A DNA stretch of 36,904 nt from Sporolactobacillus sp. THM7-7 (GTDB taxonomy: Bacteria > Bacillota > Bacilli > Bacillales > Sporolactobacillaceae), in the NCBI RefSeq assembly GCF_004153225.1, contig NZ_SEMB01000034.1, positions 1 through 36,904 on the forward strand, read 5' to 3'. A program made the position numbers and the translations under genes. Of this stretch, positions 1 through 8,357 are shown piece by piece; position 1 is the stretch's first letter; each line of letters opens with the position of its first letter. The notes under the pieces are model-generated. The model ran no database searches, had not been told where the DNA came from, and saw only the letters and a list, made by a program, of their open reading frames with translations.

Positions 1-322
1 GATTGGTAATTTTTGTTATTTGGTGTGGGCTTTGTTAGTCATACGCTTTTTTAAGTGCTTTTGGATAAAGGGCCAAAAAAATTTCCAATTTCTCGTTTTT
101 AGGGACTTGACATATTACCACTAGGCTTTTCATAGACAATCTATATTAGCATATGAAAAAATATGCAGCCGGTTTGGGCGGCTGCTTCGTGCGGCAGCAA
201 TCATAAAAAAGGGAACGGAGCGACTCCGAAACAAAGCCGCCGCGGCAAGCAAAATGGGATGGTCGATTGAACCGGTGCCGCGAACCCCTTATGCCGGTGC
301 TCCGCATAACGCCCGGGTTCTG

Positions 323-331
323 TGCTAAAAT
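323..331 (+). promoter_or_regulatory. Candidate extended -10 promoter for recQ
   Basis: The sequence TGCTAAAAT is an extended -10 element (TG-N-TAAAAT). No recognisable -35 lies 17 bp upstream. It would give a leader of about 95 nt before the recQ start at 431. Confidence 0.35.
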
Positions 332-351
332 GGAACTTATCAGAAGATGAA

Positions 352-394
352 CGAACCCCAGAAGTTAGCATTTATTGTCCAATTTCTGGGTTCG
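352..394 (+). repeat. Inverted repeat in the recQ leader
   Basis: The arms CGAACCCCAGAA (352-363) and TTTCTGGGTTCG (383-394) pair with one bulge around a loop of about 19 nt. No T run follows, so it is not a terminator. It may be a structured leader or part of a dispersed element. Confidence 0.5.
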
Positions 395-430
395 CGTCAA
401 GATCCGTCAATTAAAGGGTGGTTTCCATAG

Positions 431-2242
431 ATGATTGACTCGGCGCTTCATGTACTTAAAAAATATTTTGGCTATGATTCTTTCCGCAAGGGGCAGGACA
501 TCATTATTTCCCGCATGCTCGCCGGGAAGGACACAGTCGGGATCATGCCGACGGGAGGCGGAAAGTCGCTTTGCTATCAGATCCCGTCGCTGCTTCTCCC
601 CGGTACCGCGCTTGTGATTTCTCCGCTCATTTCATTGATGAAGGATCAGGTCGACGCGCTCGTGAACGCGGGTATTCCGGCGACGTTTATTAACAGCTCG
701 CTTCCGGCTTACGAGGGAAGAAAGCGCCTCCATCAGGTGGCTGTCGGCCGTTACAGACTGGTGTACATGGCTCCGGAACGTCTGGATCTGCCTGACTTTA
801 AACAGGCACTTGATCGGATGAATGTCTCGCTCGTCGCGGTTGACGAGGCGCACTGTATCTCACAATGGGGACACGACTTCCGGCCGAGCTACCGGCTCAT
901 TGCGGACCTCATCGCCCGGATTCCGCGCAAGCCGACCATCGCTGCGCTGACGGCGACCGCCACCCCGAGGGTCACGTCGGACATCTGCCGGCTCTTGAAG
1001 ATTAACCCGAACAGTGTCATCGTCACCGGGTTCGCCCGTGATAATCTGAATTTCCAAGTGATCCGGGGACAGAATCGGGACGCCTTTTTAATGGATTACG
1101 TGAAAAAGAATCCTAATCAGCCGGGAATTATCTACGCGGGAACGCGCAAAGAAGTGGACCGGCTGCACGTCAAGTTGGTTAAGAACGGCTTTGCGGCCGG
1201 AAAATATCATGCTGGTCTGTCCAAAGAAGAGCGTGCGCACAGCCAGGAGCGTTTTCTCTATGACGACCTGTCGGTACTTGTCGCGACTAATGCGTTCGGC
1301 ATGGGTATCAATAAGTCGAATGTCCGATACGTCATTCATTACAATATCCCCGGCAATCTTGAAGCTTACTATCAGGAGGCGGGCCGGGCGGGGCGCGACG
1401 GGGAAAAAAGCGACTGCATTCTGCTGTTTGCACCCCAGGATATCCGTTTGCAGAAATTTTTTATCGAGCAATCCGACATGGATGAGGCATTGAAAAAAGA
1501 AGAATACCATAAACTCGATCAAATGATCAGCTATTGCCACACCGAGTCGTGCCTCCAATCTTATATTCTCCGTTATTTCGGAGAAAAGGATGCCGCACCG
1601 TGCGGTCATTGCGGGAACTGCCTCGATACACGGAAGAAAGCGGATGTCACGGTGGATGTACAGAAGGTTCTCTCCTGTGTGAAGCGCCTGCGCGAGCGCT
1701 ACGGTAAGACGATCGTTGCTAAAGTGCTGGCCGGGGCAAACGACCGGAAGATTATAAAACTCCAGCTTAACCGCCTGTCGACCTACGGCATTATGAAGGA
1801 ACGCTCGCAGCGAGACATCGGCGATTTTATCGATTTTTTGACAGCCGAACAATATCTGACATACCGCGGCGGGGCCTATCCGACGCTTGCGCTAACCGAA
1901 CGGGCCCTGCCGGTGCTAAAAGGCGGGACGCACGTTTTTAAAAAAGGAATGGTCCGGGCGGGGCAGCTCGAGGGTCACGATGCATTGTACGAACGACTGA
2001 AAAAAGTTAGAAAATCGCTCGCACAGGAGGCGCTCGTCCCGCCGTATGTCATTTTCTCCGATCAATCGCTCCGGGAAATGTGTGCGAGTCGGCCCGCGAC
2101 CGATCATGAATTTCTGATGATCAAAGGCGTCGGTCAGCAAAAACTGGAAAAATACGGACGCACGTTTATGCAGGCTATTGCAGCCTATGAGGCGGAACAG
2201 GCCGACGAGGCGGAAAAGAACAAAGCCGGAACTGCCGACTAG
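431..2242 (+). CDS. recQ: ATP-dependent DNA helicase RecQ
   Basis: A superfamily 2, 3'-to-5' DNA helicase acting in recombination repair and replication fork processing. The 603 residues match full-length bacterial RecQ. Visible motifs are the Walker A PTGGGKS (about residues 40-46), the DEAH box followed by CISQWGHDFRPSY (about 138-154), the ATATP motif, the motif V/VI segments GMGINKSNVR and QEAGRAGRDG, and a zinc-binding cysteine cluster in the RQC region (CHTESC...CGHCGNC, about 374-400). A C-terminal HRDC domain covers about 520-590. The ATG at 431 is preceded by AAAGGGTGG at 413-421. No terminator follows; the 21-bp repeat array starts within 20 bp of the stop, so recQ transcripts may run into it. 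The last 15 or so residues are charged and look like an unstructured tail. Some Bacillales carry two RecQ-type helicases; this one has the HRDC domain of the longer type. Confidence 0.97.
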   Translation: MIDSALHVLKKYFGYDSFRKGQDIIISRMLAGKDTVGIMPTGGGKSLCYQIPSLLLPGTALVISPLISLMKDQVDALVNAGIPATFINSSLPAYEGRKRLHQVAVGRYRLVYMAPERLDLPDFKQALDRMNVSLVAVDEAHCISQWGHDFRPSYRLIADLIARIPRKPTIAALTATATPRVTSDICRLLKINPNSVIVTGFARDNLNFQVIRGQNRDAFLMDYVKKNPNQPGIIYAGTRKEVDRLHVKLVKNGFAAGKYHAGLSKEERAHSQERFLYDDLSVLVATNAFGMGINKSNVRYVIHYNIPGNLEAYYQEAGRAGRDGEKSDCILLFAPQDIRLQKFFIEQSDMDEALKKEEYHKLDQMISYCHTESCLQSYILRYFGEKDAAPCGHCGNCLDTRKKADVTVDVQKVLSCVKRLRERYGKTIVAKVLAGANDRKIIKLQLNRLSTYGIMKERSQRDIGDFIDFLTAEQYLTYRGGAYPTLALTERALPVLKGGTHVFKKGMVRAGQLEGHDALYERLKKVRKSLAQEALVPPYVIFSDQSLREMCASRPATDHEFLMIKGVGQQKLEKYGRTFMQAIAAYEAEQADEAEKNKAGTAD

Positions 2243-2257
2243 CTGGCCTGAGTTGCC

Positions 2258-3216
2258 GAAAGTAAGCCCGGAGCTGCAAAATGCGAGCTGGAACTGGAGA
2301 ATGCGAGCCCGGAATGGCAGAATGTCAGGACGGAACGACAGAATGCAAGCTCGGAATAGCAGAATGTCAGGATGGAACTGGAGAATGCGAGCCCGGAATG
2401 GCAGAATGTCAGGACGGAACGACAGAATGCTGAGCTGGAATGGCAGAATGTCAGGGCGGAACGACAGAATGCGAGCCCGGAATGGCAGAATGTCAGGATG
2501 GAACGACAGAATGCAAGCTCGGAATAACTGAATGTCAGGACGGAACTGTAGAATGCGAGCCTGGAATGGCAGAATGTCGGGCGGAACGACAGAATGCTGA
2601 GCTGGAATGGCAGAATGTCAGGATGGAACTGGAGAATGCGAGCCCGGAATGGCAGAATGTCAGGACGGAACGACAGAATACCGAGCTGGAATGGCAGAAT
2701 GTCAGGGCGGAACGACAGAATGTCGAGCTGGAATGGCAGAATGTCAGGACGGAACGACAGAATGCGAGCCCGGAATAGCAGAATGTCAGGACGGAACGAC
2801 AGAATGCGAGCCCGGAATAACTGAATGTCAGGACGGAACTGTAGAATGCGAGCCTGGAATGGCAGAATGTCAGGATGGAACGACAGAATGCAAGCTCGGA
2901 ATAGCAGAATGTCAGGATGGAACTGGAGAATGCGAGCCCGGAATGGCAGAATGTCAGGACGGAACGACAGAATACCGAGCTGGAATGGCAGAATGTCAGG
3001 ACGGAACGACAGAATGCGAGCCCGGAATGGCAGAATGTCAGGACGGAACGACAGAATGCGAGCCCGGAATAGCAGAATGTCAGGATGGAACTGTAGAATG
3101 CGAGCCTGGAATAACTGAATGTCAGGATGGAACTGTAGAATGCGAGCTCAGAACTTTAGAATATAGGCGCGAAGCTTTCAAAATTGGGGCCGAAGCTGTT
3201 GAATATGGGCCTGATT
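2258..3216 (+). repeat. Tandem array 1: about 45 units of a 21-bp repeat
   Basis: The region is built almost entirely of 21-bp units with the skeleton GAATG-N6-CGGAA-N5. Two unit types alternate, giving a 42-bp dimer: one has TCAGGA as the N6 and CGACA as the N5, the other has CGAGCC and TGGCA. Variants occur (CAAGCT, CTGAGC; CTGGA, CTGTA). Spacing is 21 bp nearly throughout; 20-bp units occur near 2279 and 2572. Units degrade at both edges, for example near 3142-3216. A block near 2341-2440 recurs near 2888-2990, so larger segments have also been duplicated. Because 21 is divisible by three, several frames stay open, but no ribosome binding site precedes them. The array lies immediately 3' of recQ. 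Confidence 0.95.
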
Positions 3217-3272
3217 AGACCTCGTTCGATGTTTTCCCAGTTTCCTAATCTAATACAGAATCCTCTTTTTCG

Positions 3273-3281
3273 TGATAGAAT
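3273..3281 (+). promoter_or_regulatory. Candidate extended -10 promoter for yisL
   Basis: TGATAGAAT matches an extended -10 (TG-N-TAGAAT). The -35 region is poor. It would give a leader of about 135 nt containing the 9-bp inverted repeat at 3316-3396. Confidence 0.35.
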
Positions 3282-3315
3282 GGATGAAGGACATGCTGAA
3301 CCGCTGGAGTCATTC

Positions 3316-3396
3316 TGTCAAAAGTTCGATGAAAACGAGAGACTCAGGAGCTGAATACAGAAATGAGGCGGTGATGCGCCGTAAGAGCTTTTGACA
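3316..3396 (+). promoter_or_regulatory. Possible structured leader of yisL
   Basis: TGTCAAAAG (3316-3324) and CTTTTGACA (3388-3396) are perfect inverted repeats 63 nt apart. The enclosed sequence contains a GGCG/CGCC hairpin near 3368-3381. The layout resembles a closed multi-stem RNA, but it matches no riboswitch consensus known to me. Confidence 0.3.
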
Positions 3397-3422
3397 AACA
3401 AGCCAATCAGAGGGGGAAAGAA

Positions 3423-3752
3423 ATGTTTAACGTCTTGTTACATACACACAGCGGCATGTGGGGTGTGATGGTGTTGCTCTTTATCCTAAGCTTTGCTTTC
3501 TATCAGCAGAAAGGCTGGAGCATGGCGCTTCGGCTCGCCTACCTGATCATGCTGGCCACCGGTATCTGGATGCTGACACTAATCGGGTTCCCATGGAAAT
3601 TTATCCTGAAAGGGATTCTGGCGCTGATTTTGATTGGGCTGATGGAAGCAACACTCGGAAAGCGTAAAAGAAGAGAATCCACTTTGACGCTGTGGATCCT
3701 GATTATTGTGATTTTGATTGTTATTCTACTTCTCGGCTACGAAGTTTTGTAA
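3423..3752 (+). CDS. yisL: YisL/DUF1516 family small membrane protein
   Basis: A 109-residue protein with about four hydrophobic segments (about residues 10-27, 37-55, 57-75 and 86-107). The short basic loop GKRKRRE sits before the last helix. Length, topology and the ILKGILALILIGLMEATL segment fit the YisL (UPF0344/DUF1516) family of Bacillales, whose function is unknown. The start is supported by AGAGGGGG at 3409-3416, six bases before the ATG. It is monocistronic, with a strong intrinsic terminator at 3768-3793. Confidence 0.85.
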   Translation: MFNVLLHTHSGMWGVMVLLFILSFAFYQQKGWSMALRLAYLIMLATGIWMLTLIGFPWKFILKGILALILIGLMEATLGKRKRRESTLTLWILIIVILIVILLLGYEVL

Positions 3753-3767
3753 ATGTATCTCTGGAAG

Positions 3768-3793
3768 CGGCCGGGCGACGCCGGCCGTTTTCT
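3768..3793 (+). terminator. Intrinsic terminator of yisL
   Basis: CGGCCGG (3768-3774) pairs with CCGGCCG (3781-3787) around a 6-nt loop and is followed by TTTTCT. Confidence 0.85.
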
Positions 3794-3832
3794 CATTATC
3801 GATAATAAAGAAAGCGTTTTCCTAAGAAAAAA

Positions 3833-4537
3833 TCAGTAGATTTCTTTGTAGCCGGCGAATAATCGGCCGCCGTGGCGCGCCAATTGTCGATCAGCGAGTG
3901 CGGCGAAACGTTCGCTGTTGCCCGTTTTTATTAAATGCTGATAGGCTTCAAGCCATTGCTCGCTGAAGGACGGGTCGAAGTCGTGCAGCGTGCGGAACAT
4001 CCATTTACCGTGGCCGAGCCACTGACCGTGCGCACTCAGAACGAATTCAGGAACGAGATCAAAGAGCTTGGCTGCGATAAACACGGTCTCTTCACGGCTG
4101 GTCGTACTGTTCAAATCGTTGAGCAGATCGGTAATGGCGAAGCGCTGACGGTCCCTTTCCCCCTCCGTCCATTTGGAAGGCCCGTTTTTTAAACGTTTCT
4201 CAGCCTGACTTTTCATTCTTTCGGCGGAGCCGTCGTCTTTTAAAACGCGTCCTTCCGCGCACAGACGCAGGAGCGTCGGAATCCTTTCCTGACGGCTGAT
4301 TTCGAAAAAGAAGGACAATACGTCCTGGTGAAAAACGAACAGTTCGATCGGCCAGCCGTAACAAAAAAGACATTGGTGATAGGAGAAGGGCTGCGTATCA
4401 TCGATAATCAAAATATCTATATCTGAATATTCATTAAGTTCCCTTCTCGCACTGCTCCCTCCAAGGAAAGCCATGCGGCAATCCGGGAAGCGGTCTTCGA
4501 GACATTTTTTTGCGGCGGATTCGGCGGGGGTTTTCAT
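3833..4537 (-). CDS. Nucleotidyltransferase-fold protein
   Basis: A 234-residue protein whose N-terminus carries the polymerase-beta-type nucleotidyltransferase signature GGSSARRELNEYSDIDILII (about residues 21-40): a GGS motif followed by the Asp-X-Asp metal-binding pair in SDIDI. A third acidic residue is plausibly in the strand IELFVF. The C-terminal half is helical and unrecognised, like the helical caps of aminoglycoside and other small-molecule nucleotidyltransferases. The substrate cannot be told from the sequence. The ATG at 4537 was chosen over a longer in-frame start at 4687 because GGAGG lies nine bases upstream of it on the minus strand. The gene stands alone. Confidence 0.75.
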   Translation of the reverse strand: MKTPAESAAKKCLEDRFPDCRMAFLGGSSARRELNEYSDIDILIIDDTQPFSYHQCLFCYGWPIELFVFHQDVLSFFFEISRQERIPTLLRLCAEGRVLKDDGSAERMKSQAEKRLKNGPSKWTEGERDRQRFAITDLLNDLNSTTSREETVFIAAKLFDLVPEFVLSAHGQWLGHGKWMFRTLHDFDPSFSEQWLEAYQHLIKTGNSERFAALADRQLARHGGRLFAGYKEIY

Positions 4538-4859
4538 AAGTTCTTTCCTCCCTGAACGGATGGGATATGTGGCACGTCTCCTCCGGAAAACGGGGCACCG
4601 GGTGCCAAAGTTTTTCCTGAAGTGATACCGGCGTTGGCAGTGCTGGCTGCTCATGGGCACCGGGTTCTGAGTTTTTTCCGTAGACATAAAAAGGGCCTAT
4701 CTCAACGTATTCATCCAGGGCGATTCAGTGACCCGGGTCTACGTGGCCGCTCATTCGTTTTGACCAGTATCCAAAAAAGCGGTAGGCGAATAGGATGGAG
4801 AGAGATGCCCAGATCAGGCGCAATATGAATGTCGATAAATTGAGGACGGAGAGGGTGGA
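4538..4859. other. Intergenic region with repeated GGGCACCGGGT
   Basis: No gene was seen. GGGCACCGGGT occurs at about 4593 and 4655. The first copy is part of a GGCACC/GGTGCC palindrome (4594-4606) followed by AAAGTTTTT; the second is followed by TCTGAGTTTTTT. These are weak terminator-like or repeat-like structures between divergent genes. I could not identify a convincing sporulation promoter for the lysin gene. Confidence 0.4.
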
Positions 4860-6122
4860 ATGATGTTTGTCTATACGGTGAGAGCAGGAGATTCTCTCTT
4901 CGGTATCAGCCAGAGATTCGATATCCCGATGGAGATGCTGCAGACGGTAAACGGGCTCGCGACTACGGCCGTCGTGCCCGGCCAGGCGCTGCTTATGCCG
5001 AGCGATACCTATGTCGTGCAATCCGGGGACAGTTTCTGGACCATTTCCCGCATGGCCTATGTATCGGTTGACGCGCTGCGGGCGGCGAATCCGGACATTG
5101 TCCCGGAAGAGCTGCAGACGGGGATGCGCCTCAATATTCCGGGGATTGAAAGGCGCGTGGCCACTCATTTCAGCTATACACAGCTGAGGACGCCGGCTCT
5201 CGACTCCGCGCTGATTGCCGACCATGCCCCATACTTGACGTATATTGGTTTGTTCGAGACGCATTTTAATTGGAACGGAGACTTGAGCCCGCTAAATGAC
5301 AGCGCGGCGATTCTCACTTCCTGGCAAAATCGAGTGACACCGGTTCTGGCCGTGACGAACCTGACGGCGGCCGGATTTAATCGCGCGCTAGTCCAGCGCG
5401 TGCTGAATACCCCGGCCGTTCAGGCGCGGTTAATCGACAATATGATTAATATGGCGACGACACGCGGTTACGGCGGGATTAACGTCGATTTTGAGGGGGT
5501 ACGTCCAGCCGATCGGGGGGCTTTTGTTTCGTTTCTTCAGACGCTGAAAGCCAGAATTCAGCCGCTTGGGCTTAACCTCAGCATCGCCGTACCGGCAAAA
5601 ATGGATGATACCGTTCCGTGGGCGTACGGCTATGATTATGCCGCTATTGGGGCCGTCGTCGATCTTTTCTTCATCATGGCTTATGACTGGCATCATGCCG
5701 GGAGCGAGCCGGGCCCGACCGCACCGATTGAAAACGTTCGCCGGACCGTAAGCTACGCGGCAAGCCTTATGGACCGCAGTAAAATTATTATGGGGACGCC
5801 GTTCTACGGCTATGATTGGGTGATTCCCTATACAGGCGCGGTTCCTGGTGTTGCGATAACCTATCAGGCGGCGACGAATCTGGCGATGAGCGAACAGGTC
5901 CCGATCCATTACTCGGAGACGGATCAGTCCGCATATTTTTATTACACGGATGACGCCGGGCGCAATCATGTCGTCTGGTTTGAAGATGTACGCAGCCTGT
6001 TTACGAAAACGCAGCTTGTTTATAACGAACGGCTCGGGGGTATCGGCACATGGCAGCTGAACTTCGCGATGCCGCAGTATCCGTGGGTCTTCACGAGGTA
6101 TTTTCAAATCAGAAAAGCATAA
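4860..6122 (+). CDS. sleL: LysM-GH18 spore cortex-lytic enzyme (SleL/YaaH type)
   Basis: A 420-residue protein: two LysM peptidoglycan-binding modules (about residues 3-47 and 50-94, each starting with a Y-x-V-x-x-G-D-S core), then a glycoside hydrolase family 18 barrel (about 105-417). The catalytic segment GGINVDFEG ends at the proton-donor Glu212; the upstream Asp210 is present. Family members act as N-acetylglucosaminidases on cortex muramic-delta-lactam peptidoglycan during germination. There is no signal peptide, as is usual for SleL/YaaH, which is made in the mother cell and deposited in the coat. Two adjacent ATG codons (4860, 4863) follow GGAGAGGGTGG. The gene is monocistronic, with a terminator at 6121-6143. 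A sibling paralogue such as YdhD cannot be excluded. Confidence 0.88.
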   Translation: MMFVYTVRAGDSLFGISQRFDIPMEMLQTVNGLATTAVVPGQALLMPSDTYVVQSGDSFWTISRMAYVSVDALRAANPDIVPEELQTGMRLNIPGIERRVATHFSYTQLRTPALDSALIADHAPYLTYIGLFETHFNWNGDLSPLNDSAAILTSWQNRVTPVLAVTNLTAAGFNRALVQRVLNTPAVQARLIDNMINMATTRGYGGINVDFEGVRPADRGAFVSFLQTLKARIQPLGLNLSIAVPAKMDDTVPWAYGYDYAAIGAVVDLFFIMAYDWHHAGSEPGPTAPIENVRRTVSYAASLMDRSKIIMGTPFYGYDWVIPYTGAVPGVAITYQAATNLAMSEQVPIHYSETDQSAYFYYTDDAGRNHVVWFEDVRSLFTKTQLVYNERLGGIGTWQLNFAMPQYPWVFTRYFQIRKA

Positions 6123-6143
6123 AGCGGGAGAGTCCCGCTTTTT
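6121..6143 (+). terminator. Intrinsic terminator of the SleL-type gene
   Basis: AAGCGGGA (6122-6129) pairs with TCCCGCTT (6133-6140) around a GAG loop, followed by TTT. It starts at the stop codon of the gene. Confidence 0.85.
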
Positions 6144-6411
6144 ATACGTTAAGAAAATCCTGGGTATTAAATATATGGGGTGAACGACGACGCGCTCTGT
6201 AGCTTGTTCGACTACTCATTCGTTCTGTTTGCTGCAGCTAAGGATCATCTTTTACCAGAGTTCCCGCTGCGCCAAGTTTTTCTTCATTGCTTTAGCAAAC
6301 CGGTCCCTGTTTTTTTTTACATACAGCGAATCGAGGACCTTCTTGACGTGAACCGTTTGCTATTTTCTGCTATCTTAAAGAGAGAAGACATGCCGAAAGT
6401 GAGTGACATTC

Positions 6412-7281
6412 ATGGAGAAAACAGTTATCGGGTTTATCGGAACGGGAGTCATGGGGAGGGGAATGGTCCGCAATTTGCTGCAGGCGGGTTTTACCCTTCA
6501 TGTCTATAACCGGACAAAGAGCAAGGCGGAGGCGCTTTTGGCGGAAGGCGCGGCGTGGCAGGATTCGCCGGCGAAAGTGGCGGCGGTATCGGATGTGACC
6601 ATTACAATGGTTGGCTATCCGAAAGACGTCGAGTCGGTTTATTTTGACGACGGGATTCTGGAGCATGCGAAAAAGGGCGCCTACGTGGTCGATATGACGA
6701 CCTCTTCGCCCCAGCTTGCGGCGAAGATCAGCGCCGCGGCCAAAGAGAAGGGGCTTCACGCGCTTGATGCGCCGGTATCGGGCGGAGATGTGGGCGCCGA
6801 GAAAGGGACGCTGTCGATTATGGTCGGAGGCGAGCCGGAAGATGCCGAAGCGATGATGCCGGTTTTCCGGGCCATGGGTCAAAAAATCGTCTATCAGGGC
6901 AAAGCGGGAGCCGGCCAGCATACGAAAATGGCCAATCAAATCGCCATCGCGTCGAATATGATTGGCGTTGCCGAGGCGTTGGCTTACGCAAAATATGCCG
7001 GGCTGGATACCGATAAGGTGATGGAAAGTATCGAAACGGGCGCGGCCGGAAGCTGGTCGCTGTCCCATCTCGGCCCGCGTATGCTGAAGGGTGACTTTGC
7101 CCCCGGCTTTTACGTGAAGCATCTCATCAAGGATGAACGGATTGCCCTTGAGTCGGCGCAGACGATGGGCCTTGACACGCCCGGGCTTGCCCTCTCTAAG
7201 AAAATATACGAGTCGCTGGCCGATGGCGGCGAAGAAAACAGCGGGACACAGGCGATTTATAAAAAGTATCGGAAAGACTGA
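6412..7281 (+). CDS. ykwC: NAD(P)-dependent beta-hydroxyacid dehydrogenase (YkwC type)
   Basis: A 289-residue member of the 3-hydroxyisobutyrate dehydrogenase family, which oxidises short beta-hydroxyacids. The N-terminal Rossmann motif GFIGTGVMGRGM is followed by NRTKSKAE after the second strand, a position often linked to NADP preference. The substrate-binding segment DAPVSGGDVGAEKGTL (about residues 122-137) and the helix with the catalytic lysine (KMANQ, about 175-180) are present. ATG 6412 is taken as the start; a GTG at 6403 is in frame, but the AGTGAG sequence suits the ATG better. A possible extended -10 (TGCTATCTT) ends at 6376. The natural substrate is unknown. Confidence 0.88.
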   Translation: MEKTVIGFIGTGVMGRGMVRNLLQAGFTLHVYNRTKSKAEALLAEGAAWQDSPAKVAAVSDVTITMVGYPKDVESVYFDDGILEHAKKGAYVVDMTTSSPQLAAKISAAAKEKGLHALDAPVSGGDVGAEKGTLSIMVGGEPEDAEAMMPVFRAMGQKIVYQGKAGAGQHTKMANQIAIASNMIGVAEALAYAKYAGLDTDKVMESIETGAAGSWSLSHLGPRMLKGDFAPGFYVKHLIKDERIALESAQTMGLDTPGLALSKKIYESLADGGEENSGTQAIYKKYRKD

Positions 7282-7345
7282 ACCCCTTCAATCTATGAAT
7301 CTGAGGGAAGAATAACGGCTTGGCGGATCGCAGGCGTATTTGAGG

Positions 7346-7768
7346 ATGATGCACGTGCAACTTGAAGAAAGATATCAGTCATTAACGGAAGAGGTTTGGC
7401 GGGACTGTCCGCGGGTGCCGAACGCGGTCGCGACGAATCATCCGAGCCCGAACCGCCGCATGCTTCCGCTGAAGTACAATGGGCTGTTGACGGAAGCCGC
7501 CAGAGAAGCATTGGTACAAACCATTTCAGACCTTCCGGGATCGAAAATCATCAAGACAGAGAAGCGATATCTCTGTGTGCGCTTTCGGACGGCTTTGTTT
7601 CATTTTTCTCATGAAAGTGAATTTTATTTGGATGATGAAAAAAAGCAAATCCTTTGCAGAGCCCGATCACGAATCGGCTTTGCGGATTTTGGCATGAACA
7701 AGCGCTGGCTGCAAACGGTCTACGCGCGTTTTCTGAAAATCATCGATGAATATCAAAAACAAGAGTGA
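7346..7768 (+). CDS. DUF1499 family protein
   Basis: A protein of about 140 residues with the DUF1499 pattern: an N-terminal SPNRR-containing segment, an IKTEKRYLCVRF strand, HFSHESEFYLDDEKKQILCRARSRIGFADFGMNKRW in the core, and a C-terminal helix. In this family the conserved V/I-E-x-F-x-D and R-S-x-S/I-R-x-G-x-x-D-x-G-x-N elements define the fold; its function is unknown. The start is uncertain: TTG 7340, ATG 7346, ATG 7349 and GTG 7355 are all in frame, and GAGG at 7342-7345 would best serve the GTG. The end lies 37 bp before ywdK, suggesting co-transcription. Confidence 0.78.
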   Translation: MMHVQLEERYQSLTEEVWRDCPRVPNAVATNHPSPNRRMLPLKYNGLLTEAAREALVQTISDLPGSKIIKTEKRYLCVRFRTALFHFSHESEFYLDDEKKQILCRARSRIGFADFGMNKRWLQTVYARFLKIIDEYQKQE

Positions 7769-7805
7769 GTCTTGCTTGAGATTAAAATGGCGGGGGATAC
7801 TTTTA

Positions 7806-8183
7806 ATGAAAGGATTTATCGTATTAGGGGCTGTGTTTTCTTTTTTGTCTGTAGCGTTTGGCGCATTCGGCGCTCATGTGCTGAAAGAACGGCTGGGCGA
7901 ACACTATCTGTCCATCTTTGAAACTGGTGTGCAATATCAAATGTTTCATGGTCTGGGGCTGATACTGATCGGCATTCTTGCGGCGGGTACGGTTCGCGGG
8001 GCCGCCGGTACGCTTGAGTGGGCAGGGTGGCTTATGACGATCGGTGTGGTTCTGTTCTCAGGAAGTCTTTATATCCTCAGCATCAGCAGAGTCGGGGCAT
8101 TCGGCGCTATTACTCCGTTCGGCGGCATCGCTTTTCTCGCCGCCTGGGTTCTTGTCATCATTGCCGTGATTAAAGGAGCGTGA
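7806..8183 (+). CDS. ywdK: DUF423 membrane protein YwdK
   Basis: A 125-residue protein with four predicted transmembrane helices and the DUF423 features FGAFGAHVLKE (residues 17-27), Y-Q-M-F-H-G-L-G-L and an F-S-G-S-L-Y segment in the third helix. Its function is unknown. In Bacillus subtilis ywdK neighbours ywdL (gerQ), and here gerQ is the next gene downstream on the opposite strand. ATG 7806 is chosen over a longer frame because CGGGGGA lies eight or nine bases upstream. A bidirectional terminator follows. Confidence 0.9.
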   Translation: MKGFIVLGAVFSFLSVAFGAFGAHVLKERLGEHYLSIFETGVQYQMFHGLGLILIGILAAGTVRGAAGTLEWAGWLMTIGVVLFSGSLYILSISRVGAFGAITPFGGIAFLAAWVLVIIAVIKGA

Positions 8184-8204
8184 CGGGCCGAGCCGTGAGC
8201 GAAG

Positions 8205-8253
8205 AAAAAAGGCCGAAGCAGGGCAAGAAAATCCCCTCGCTCCGGCCTTTTTT
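8205..8253. terminator. Bidirectional terminator between ywdK and gerQ
   Basis: AAAAAAGGCCGAAGC and the complementary CGCTCCGGCCTTTTTT form an interrupted stem with A and T tracts on both sides, so it can act in either direction. Confidence 0.75.
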
Positions 8254-8300
8254 AATACTGTTAGGCACATATAAAAATTTTACCGGAAAGCAATAGAAAA

Positions 8301-8350
8301 AATGAAGCCTCTGGCAGCTCAAGACCTGCCAGTTGCCAAGTCTTTTTTCA
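8301..8350 (-). terminator. Stem-loop downstream of gerQ, copy 1 of a local repeat
   Basis: CTGGCAG pairs with CTGCCAG across an 8-nt loop. On the minus strand the stem is followed, after a few bases, by a T run (ATTTTTT), so it can terminate gerQ. Its sequence resembles two other sites at 10405-10460 and 12081-12125. Confidence 0.55.
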
Positions 8351-8357
8351 TAAAAAA

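Larger units (their letters stand above)
1..430. other. Intergenic region upstream of recQ
   Basis: No coding sequence was recognised. A GCAGCC/GGCTGC hairpin (165-185) overlaps an alternative GCTGC/GCAGC pairing (181-198), so the two cannot form together. Neither is followed by a T run, so they are not convincing terminators. A TTGACA at 107-112 has no good -10 element at the right distance. The recQ promoter and leader hairpin are listed separately. Confidence 0.5.

Noticed and set aside
107-147. Vegetative promoter TTGACA ... TATATT upstream of recQ
   Set aside because: The spacing is about 29 bp, far from the usual 16-18.
1088-1852. 254-codon minus-strand open frame inside recQ
   Set aside because: Antisense shadow of recQ; no recognisable protein or ribosome binding site.
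2258-3216. CRISPR array
   Set aside because: The units are contiguous with no unique spacers, the unit is only 21 bp, and no cas genes are nearby.
2607-3218. 203-codon open frame giving a Cys-rich heptad repeat protein (AECQDG, TECEPG)
   Set aside because: It is a by-product of the 21-bp array: several frames stay open because 21 is divisible by three. No ribosome binding site precedes it, and 20-bp units break the frame upstream.
6180-6509. 109-codon open frame upstream of the YkwC-type gene
   Set aside because: It overlaps the start of the dehydrogenase in another frame, lacks a ribosome binding site and resembles nothing recognisable.
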